A stretch of 64,000 nt of DNA. Source: Pyxicephalus adspersus. Taxonomy: Eukaryota > Chordata > Amphibia > Anura > Pyxicephalidae. The stretch spans positions 116,225,554 through 116,289,553 of the forward strand of contig NC_092861.1 of assembly GCF_032062135.1 (NCBI RefSeq), in the 5' to 3' direction. Shown here piece by piece: positions 61,001 through 64,000 of this stretch. How positions within the stretch are numbered: the first letter of the stretch is position 1; every line of letters starts with the position of its first letter. The notes under the pieces are model-generated. The model did no database searches, had not been told where the DNA came from, and saw only the letters and a list, made by a program, of their open reading frames with translations. A program made the position numbers and the translations under genes.

Positions 61001-62748
61001 AAGGAATATATTGGTATGCAGTTTTGATTCCAATGTTTCATATTTCTCAATTCTATCACTGAGTCATATGAAACATTGGAATCAAAATAGCATTTTTCAT
61101 AGGAAATATGAGTTTGCAGCTGTTTATAACAATCCAATTGCTCCTAAATTTTTTTGCTATATGCTGACAATGATGAAAATAACCCAGAAAATTCTATTTT
61201 GTAGAGACACTATGCCAAATCATAACCTATTTCCTTTGAAATAATTTTTCAGCATTCAGAACAAAGATAACTAAACAATCTTCTATCTGTTTTTTCCACA
61301 AATGTCTATAAAATGTTCCATGACCTGAATAAGTTTGGTTTATCTGCAAAGTAAAATGTCCCCACTGTCTAATGGAAATAATAAAAAAAAAACATGTTCG
61401 CAAACGTTCACCATTATCACTGGAAATATATTGGATGTTTTAAAGGATAAGATGATACTGCTCATCTACTAAAAATTGCCCTACAGTTGGAGGGTTATAT
61501 GCCCAACCAGGTTATTTTTGTCTGCACCCAGGTAGAGAAATTTCTTTTCTCTTGCTGTCCTAAAGAGGAAAATAAATAAAATGTTGGTCCCGGGAAGGTG
61601 CATCCATTGAAACATTTCCCCTGCCTGGATGACAATCCAAAATGTTTTGCTTGCCTTAACAATCTCCCATATTGACAATGTTCACCAGAACAAATAAAAG
61701 GGGAAATCTTCTCCAGCAGGGACAGCAGTAAAAACTTAAACTTTTCAAAATTCTAATTTTTACCCAATTTCATTTTCTCTAACATACTTCTAAATAACTT
61801 TATACTTACACCTAGGATGACTCGAGTATAGTAGTAGGAATCTGCATTTTCATACCAAATAATAGTGCTTGTAAATATGTAAGTATTTAACCCGAGCCAA
61901 ATTACCTGCAACCAACATTAAAATGTTAAAATAAAGCATATGTAAAATTTGCAACTATGTAGGCATAAAAAAACAAAACAAAAAAAAAATCAGCCAATCA
62001 AAATGCTAACATGCAACTAAATGTCTGAGTTATGGTTGAGAAAAATTTTAGCAATAACACATTCTATTATAAATAAGGAATGCTCAAATTTTAAAAAGCC
62101 AACATATTTTTAAAATAAAATCAAGATGTATGATTATGATGCAGGACTGCATCACGTCACCAAGGAAAGCACTGCAGTGTGCATAGTTCCAGTAACAAAA
62201 AGTTCATCGCCGAGCAATCGATATTGAACCATACTATGACTGCACATTTTAATCTTTGAAATGTAACATTGTAGTTTATGATAATCTGTTGGTGCTTATA
62301 TAACGAGTCAAACGAGACCAAGAAGAGCATAATAAGGCTAGCACATTTTATGTGCAACATGAAATATTTAAAGTTTGTTCCAGTCTCTTAATTTAGTAGC
62401 AGCTACTTAATGGTGAAATGATTTGTTGTTTGTAGAAGCCAAAGAATATGACAGCACCACCCAGCGTGAATAAAGAGCTTAATAAATTTAAGACAACTAT
62501 AATATAGATCCCTTGTCACTATAAACAATACAGCGTCTTTAGCGAAAATCACAGTTTTAACTGCCATAAATATTAGTAGCTAGGAATTGCTAATATATGA
62601 GTGCATGCAAATTTTCTATAGCCAGCTCTTTATAATTACCAAAACAATAAATTCTCGGTCTGGGTAAGAAAATAGATAAATATGAGCTATTACATATACT
62701 TACCATAGTCAAGAAAGTTGTGGTTTCGCTCAAGATCCAATAGCTCAT
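42287..62748 (-). CDS. NOX3: NADPH oxidase 3, complete 13-exon gene
   Basis: Membrane flavocytochrome that moves electrons from NADPH via FAD and two hemes to O2, giving superoxide. In mammals NOX3 works with p22phox and NOXO1 in the inner ear and is needed for otoconia. Join (minus strand): 62748-62704, 61905-61810, 59538-59431, 59306-59222, 55650-55505, 55180-54999, 50206-50077, 48981-48889, 47462-47209, 45503-45341, 44748-44602, 43477-43353, 42413-42287. All introns are GT-AG and the frame is open: 1701 nt, 566 aa; human NOX3 is 568. Heme ligands H100/H114 and H205/H218 have the family spacing. HPFTLTSA lies at 334-341 (FAD), GIGVTPF at 406-412 and CGP at 533-535 (NADPH); the C-terminus is ESF. 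NOX3 is preferred over NOX1/NOX2 by WILSE near the start, [18 protein letters not shown] and KESF. Odd: one codon shorter than human at the end of exon 3, and Cys271 where human has Gly. UTR exons are not identified. Confidence 0.96.
43353..43477 (-). CDS. NOX3: NOX3 exon 12 (residues 484-524 plus 2 nt)
   Basis: 125 nt, leaving phase 2. VAHIAVHYD, then [18 protein letters not shown], the ITGLKQKT/GRPNW signature of NOX1-3. Preceded on the minus strand by CTTTTTTAG, donor GTAAAT. Confidence 0.96.
43816..43848 (-). repeat. GAAGC...GAAACRC motif copy (NOX3 intron 11)
   Basis: The complement reads CCCTGAGAAAGCCTTAGGAG then GCGAAACGCGTCAGG. Confidence 0.7.
44228..44277. repeat. (AT)25 microsatellite in NOX3 intron 11
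   Basis: 50 bp of pure AT, the longest simple repeat in the window, 325 bp from exon 11. Likely length-variable between individuals. Confidence 0.97.
44602..44748 (-). CDS. NOX3: NOX3 exon 11 (residues 435-483)
   Basis: 147 nt, 49 codons, phase 0 at both ends. [20 protein letters not shown] and [13 protein letters not shown] are conserved in NOX1-3. This is part of the nucleotide-binding half of the dehydrogenase domain. Donor GTAAAA is weak at position +5. Confidence 0.96.
45341..45503 (-). CDS. NOX3: NOX3 exon 10 (residues 380-434)
   Basis: 163 nt; completes Arg380 then [15 protein letters not shown] and [21 protein letters not shown]406-F412 is the NADPH-binding GxGxxP-type loop. VC(V/I)[10 protein letters not shown] is the NOX3 form; NOX1 and NOX2 read [12 protein letters not shown]. 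Donor GTATTA follows Lys434. Confidence 0.97.
45586..45609. repeat. (AT)n microsatellite in NOX3 intron 9
   Basis: About 12 AT units, 83 bp upstream (in gene sense) of the exon 10 acceptor. Confidence 0.95.
46166..46393. mobile_element. Palindromic fold-back MITE, copy 3 (NOX3 intron 9)
   Basis: GGGCACTGATTTATTAAAG ... CTTTAATAAATCAGAGCC with the conserved core words ACTTTCATCAGTGAAGC and GGGTGATCCAGCAAACC. It sits in the NOX3 primary transcript, where it could form a stem of about 100 bp. Confidence 0.85.
46902..47089. mobile_element. AT-rich MITE, GGTCTATTTATAAA family
   Basis: Left AGAGGTCTTTTTATAAAAG and right TTTATAAATAGACCCCCC are imperfect inverted ends. The inside repeats AAAGTTGAGT and GTGAATCTTGG. 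Similar pieces with TTTATAAA ends and GTGAATCTTGG lie at about 44873-45070 and 49720-49890, all in NOX3 introns. Confidence 0.55.
47209..47462 (-). CDS. NOX3: NOX3 exon 9 (residues 296-379 plus 2 nt)
   Basis: 254 nt, leaving phase 2. FAD-binding barrel: [35 protein letters not shown] (H334-A341), [13 protein letters not shown]. Ends QLP plus AG before donor GTCTGT. Reading on past the donor gives a false tail (SVCLSLPK...), so the exon must stop at 47209. Confidence 0.97.
48140..48363. mobile_element. Palindromic fold-back MITE, copy 4 (NOX3 intron 8)
   Basis: TAGGGCCTGATTTATTAAAG on the left, CTTTAATTAATCTGGCCCAT on the right. A small deletion in the left arm removed the AGGCTGG segment. 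The flanks fit insertion at a TA dinucleotide. Confidence 0.85.
48450..48560. mobile_element. Fragment related to the 53.5-kb hAT MITE
   Basis: GCGCACCCCACCCCCCCAAG, then CTGGGTTCTTCTCCTGACC, resembles the complement of part of the element at 53540-53935 (GGTCAGGAGAAGGACCCAG). Thus the same family seems present in opposite orientation in NOX3 intron 8. Boundaries are not clear; related GC-rich sequence may reach 48640. Confidence 0.5.
48889..48981 (-). CDS. NOX3: NOX3 exon 8 (residues 265-295)
   Basis: 93 nt, phase 0 on both sides. [20 protein letters not shown] is the sixth transmembrane helix and the start of the cytosolic dehydrogenase half. Cys271 replaces the Gly of human ILGP. Donor GTAACT is a weaker match than the other exons' donors. 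Confidence 0.95.
49052..49087. repeat. (AT)n microsatellite in NOX3 intron 7
   Basis: About 18 AT units, 70 bp from the exon 8 acceptor, with CACACA flanks. Confidence 0.95.
50077..50206 (-). CDS. NOX3: NOX3 exon 7 (residues 221-264)
   Basis: 130 nt; completes Gly221 and continues QIVRGQT, matching human RIVRGQT. Ends in the conserved [13 protein letters not shown] stretch before donor GTAAGC. This is the last outer loop before transmembrane helix 6. It is separated from exon 6 by the 4.8-kb intron 6, the largest, which is loaded with transposons. Confidence 0.96.
50735..52284 (+). mobile_element. L2-type LINE, reverse transcriptase remnant and 3' tail
   Basis: Sense on the plus strand, antisense inside NOX3 intron 6. 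About 1.5 kb of the 3' half of ORF2: [23 protein letters not shown], then [10 protein letters not shown] and [10 protein letters not shown] (the YxDD catalytic box) at 51.2-51.3 kb, later LDYCN and [16 protein letters not shown]. Stops and frameshifts break it (for example TGA after AANDLI). The 3' end reads TTGTAAGCTCTTCTGGG...TTGGCGCTATA and closes with (TAA)n at 52262-52284, typical of this LINE group. 5' truncated. Confidence 0.9.
53540..53935. mobile_element. hAT (Charlie-like) MITE in NOX3 intron 6
   Basis: 396 bp. Starts CAGGCATGAGCAAACTACGG and ends AAGTTTGCCCACCCCTG; this CAGGGGTGGGCAAACT-type end is a known hAT-Charlie style. Flanked by the perfect 8-bp duplication GCCTAGGG (53532-53539, 53936-53943). 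GC-rich interior with an internal near-duplication (AGTGGGCGG and CCCACTC words). Open frames on the minus strand are by-products. Confidence 0.9.
54145..54712. mobile_element. hAT-like element with ACTTG arrays in NOX3 intron 6
   Basis: 568 bp with ends CAGAGGTTGG and CCAACCTCTG. The flanks AAAACATC and GGAATATC could be a decayed 8-bp duplication. Both subterminal zones repeat ACTTG/CGACTTG many times (54165-54270 and 54630-54700), a pattern expected for transposase-binding sites. The middle carries long C/T- and G/A-rich stretches with inverted repeats. No transposase. Confidence 0.7.
54999..55180 (-). CDS. NOX3: NOX3 exon 6 (residues 161-220 plus 2 nt)
   Basis: 182 nt, leaving phase 2. 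Encodes the fourth and fifth membrane helices: [20 protein letters not shown], then [21 protein letters not shown]205 and H218 are the second pair of heme ligands, spaced 13 residues as in CYBB (H209/H222). N161-I-T is a sequon at the exon start. Confidence 0.97.
55505..55650 (-). CDS. NOX3: NOX3 exon 5 (residues 112-160)
   Basis: 146 nt; completes the split Ala112 codon. Carries the second heme ligand H114 (AIHI) and H118, then the LERYH and [10 protein letters not shown] blocks of the long outer loop. N148-E-S is a glycosylation sequon that also lies in human NOX3 (NESY). Donor GTAAGT. Confidence 0.96.
55651..59221 (-). other. NOX3 intron 4
   Basis: 3.6 kb between exons 4 and 5, with an (AT)n run at 56391 and otherwise unremarkable AT-rich DNA. 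The minus-strand open frame at 58037-58240 shows no domain. Confidence 0.8.
56391..56417. repeat. (AT)n microsatellite in NOX3 intron 4
   Basis: About 13 AT units running into TTTATTTATTT and a T-rich stretch. Confidence 0.95.
59222..59306 (-). CDS. NOX3: NOX3 exon 4 (residues 84-111 plus 1 nt)
   Basis: 85 nt, leaving phase 1. Encodes [13 protein letters not shown], then [16 protein letters not shown]100 (in TFHR) is a predicted heme ligand, equivalent to CYBB H101. The intron to exon 3 is only 124 bp, the shortest in the gene. Confidence 0.96.
59431..59538 (-). CDS. NOX3: NOX3 exon 3 (residues 48-83)
   Basis: 108 nt, phase 0 at both ends. Contains the family block [20 protein letters not shown] (second transmembrane helix) followed by PVSRN. 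It ends LLRGSM, one codon shorter than the corresponding human and CYBB exons; donor GTAAGT directly follows the last codon. Confidence 0.97.
59815..60037. mobile_element. Palindromic fold-back MITE, copy 5 (NOX3 intron 2)
   Basis: GGTCCTGATTTATTAAAGC ... GCTTTAATAAATCAGACCC with both arms well preserved. Third family member inside NOX3 introns. Confidence 0.85.
61016..61093 (-). repeat. Pre-miRNA-like hairpin in NOX3 intron 2
   Basis: A perfect 22-bp stem (61022-61043 with 61066-61087; TTTTGATTCCAATGTTTCAT and complement). The stem extends outward by a G-U pair, one mismatch and four more pairs, and inward by four pairs (CTCA/TGAG) with a 10-nt apical loop. Size and shape resemble a microRNA precursor, but a tiny fold-back MITE would look the same. 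The strand given is that of the host transcript. Confidence 0.5.
61810..61905 (-). CDS. NOX3: NOX3 exon 2 (residues 16-47)
   Basis: 96 nt, 32 codons, phase 0 at both ends; acceptor TTGCAG, donor GTAAGT. Encodes VIWLGLN...YYYTRVILG, the rest of the first transmembrane helix and the first outer loop. Human NOX3 has WLGIN and HYTRVILG at the matching places. Confidence 0.95.
62704..62748 (-). CDS. NOX3: NOX3 coding exon 1 (residues 1-15)
   Basis: Starts at ATG 62748 and encodes [15 protein letters not shown], then donor GTAAGT. Human NOX3 begins MMGCWILNEGLS, and the 15-codon length equals the first coding exon of CYBB. This is the cytosolic N-terminus leading into the first membrane helix. The intron after it is phase 0. 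Confidence 0.9.
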
Positions 62749-62950
62749 TTTAGGATATAGCTGCTGTACTGCAGAAGCAATATAAAGGTGAAAGACCTTT
62801 TAGCACCTAATGTCTGCCCCAGCTCAGTTCCGCTGCTATGAACTGAAACATCTCTCCTTGGAATTTTCTAATTAAAACTTATCTGCCAAAAGGCCATCAC
62901 CAGCCTGTCAGGATCACGTGGCTAACACACATAAAGGTAGTCTATGTCCT
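62749..62950 (-). promoter_or_regulatory. NOX3 upstream region, possible E-box
   Basis: Sequence just 5' of the NOX3 start codon. A palindromic CACGTG E-box lies at 62915-62920, about 170 bp upstream of the ATG. No canonical TATAAA on the minus strand and no CpG island are seen. CTTCTGCAG on the minus strand, about 25 nt upstream of the ATG, could also be a splice acceptor, in which case the true promoter lies further right behind a 5' UTR intron. Confidence 0.3.
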
Positions 62951-63418
62951 CTTCTCCATTCTCTTGAGTAAATAGAATGTGTTGTTCATTCACTGTCAAA
63001 GAAGTGATCTGGGCTTCTTTTTAATTAGCTCTACATGCACATAATTAATTTAAAATATATCCAGAGCAAAGCACTGTCATGAGGTTAGCTTTGCAATATA
63101 TTTATACATGTATCATTTTGTCACCATTCCTTACAAGGTTTTAAAAAAAATCTAAATAAATATTATTTATTGAAATTTATTTATTAAGATATTGTAGATT
63201 AAAATGTAATATTCTCAAAACATTTTAGTATTTGGAAATGTACAAATATGCACTTGTATAGCAGGAGTAGTAGTAAGCAACCTTTAGATTCCATGTGCCC
63301 ATAATAAAGCTCTCAATACAATTTCTCAGCTGGGTCATGCAGCTTCTGAAGGAATAGATTTGCTGATGGTGCAGCTAATAAATGATGAGAAATAAATCCA
63401 GGTGTAGACTTAAAAAAA

Positions 63419-63572
63419 CAGCCATTCTCAACTATGGTTCCAGGGATACCTAGGGTTCATCAAGAGGCTGCTAGGGGTTCCTCGAACTGATGCTGATTAC
63501 CTCCTAATCAATGATTTTTTTTTTAATTCCTGTGATCAACACCACCTGGTAGGTAATACATTTTTATTTGTC

Positions 63573-63606
<34 letters not shown>

Positions 63607-63819
63607 AAACAGGATTTATATAGCGCCCACGTATTACGCAGCGCTGTACATTAAATAGGGATAAAAGCGAGTTCTAGCCACCACTGTAATAGGAGCATTG
63701 TTGCCACTGGCTATCAGTTTATGTGGCTTCTCCCCCTTCAATAAAGTGGTTTTGAGGTTCTTTGAGTCCTGAAAATTATTTTAGGGGTTCCTTGAGTGTA
63801 AAAAGTTTGAGAAAGGCTG
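63419..63819. mobile_element. hAT-like relic with a nested L2 tail
   Basis: Left end CAGCCATTCTCAAC and right end TTTGAGAAAGGCTG are imperfect inverted copies. The inside has repeated GGGTTCCT/TTCCTTGAG words. An antisense L2 LINE tail with (ATT)n at 63573-63660 interrupts it, so the L2 piece is younger. No clear target duplication. Confidence 0.6.
63573..63660 (-). mobile_element. L2 LINE 3' tail fragment
   Basis: (ATT)n at 63573-63604, then AATAAACAGGATTTATATAG, CGCCCACGTATTACGCAGCG and CTGTACATTAAATAGGG: the antisense LINE end. Inserted within the hAT-like relic at 63419-63819. Confidence 0.8.
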
Positions 63820-64000
63820 CTCAAGACATTCTTCAGTTAGCCACAGTAGAGCAGCAGAAAGCAATGTGATCATCAGTATTAATGTACCATAGATATAATC
63901 ACTAAGATCTCAAGTTTTAACATGTTAAAAATTCCTTTTTAAATAACTTAATAAAAAACAATCACCAGGTTTATTTTAAAAAAGTACCTGGATGGCCTAC

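Noticed and set aside
1..64000. CRISPR array, operon, phage or bacterial signals
   Set aside because: Intron-containing vertebrate gene, vertebrate transposons and AT-rich intergenic DNA throughout; no regularly spaced short repeats.

Overview
This is a 64 kb piece of a vertebrate nuclear genome, most likely from a frog (Anura). It is AT-rich, has long introns and no operon-like gene packing. It is full of DNA-transposon relics, L2-type LINE tails that carry the (TAA)n-linked 'GGCGCTATAT' end, and terminal-repeat elements of kinds common in frog genomes. The frog assignment is inference from repeat style plus the presence of a NOX3-type gene, a family known from tetrapods. The species cannot be named from the sequence.

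Only one protein-coding gene can be supported: a complete NADPH oxidase 3 (NOX3) gene on the minus strand, CDS 62748 down to 42287. Thirteen coding exons, all with GT-AG introns and compatible phases, join into a 1701-nt reading frame (566 residues plus stop). The joined frame keeps the four heme-ligand histidines, the [11 protein letters not shown] motif, the GIGVTPF NADPH motif and the CGP motif, and it ends in ESF. The gene looks intact.

Layout: 1-42 kb is a gene-poor region 3' of NOX3. It holds Tigger/pogo-like elements (7156-7551, 16559-16891), a hAT element with a perfect 8-bp target duplication and a CpG-rich element nested in it (12495-13662), and a CG-rich MITE (14620-14893). It also holds a degenerate minisatellite (15.8-16.1 kb), an L1/Tx1-like fragment (22.2-22.7 kb), a full-length but dead mariner (26216-27492), several strong hairpins and a possible piggyBac-type MITE (40497-40958). 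From 42 to 62.7 kb is NOX3. Its introns contain an antisense L2 LINE with recognisable reverse transcriptase (50.7-52.3 kb), two hAT elements (53540-53935, 54145-54712), three palindromic fold-back MITEs, (AT)n microsatellites and a pre-miRNA-like hairpin in intron 2. From 62.7 to 64 kb is the NOX3 upstream region and another hAT relic with an L2 tail nested in it.

I did not find an undescribed multi-gene system. The most useful results are the complete NOX3 gene model, the nested and dated transposons (target duplications still readable), a recurring GAAGC/CGAAACGC motif of about 30 bp found at several unrelated sites, and the intronic hairpin.
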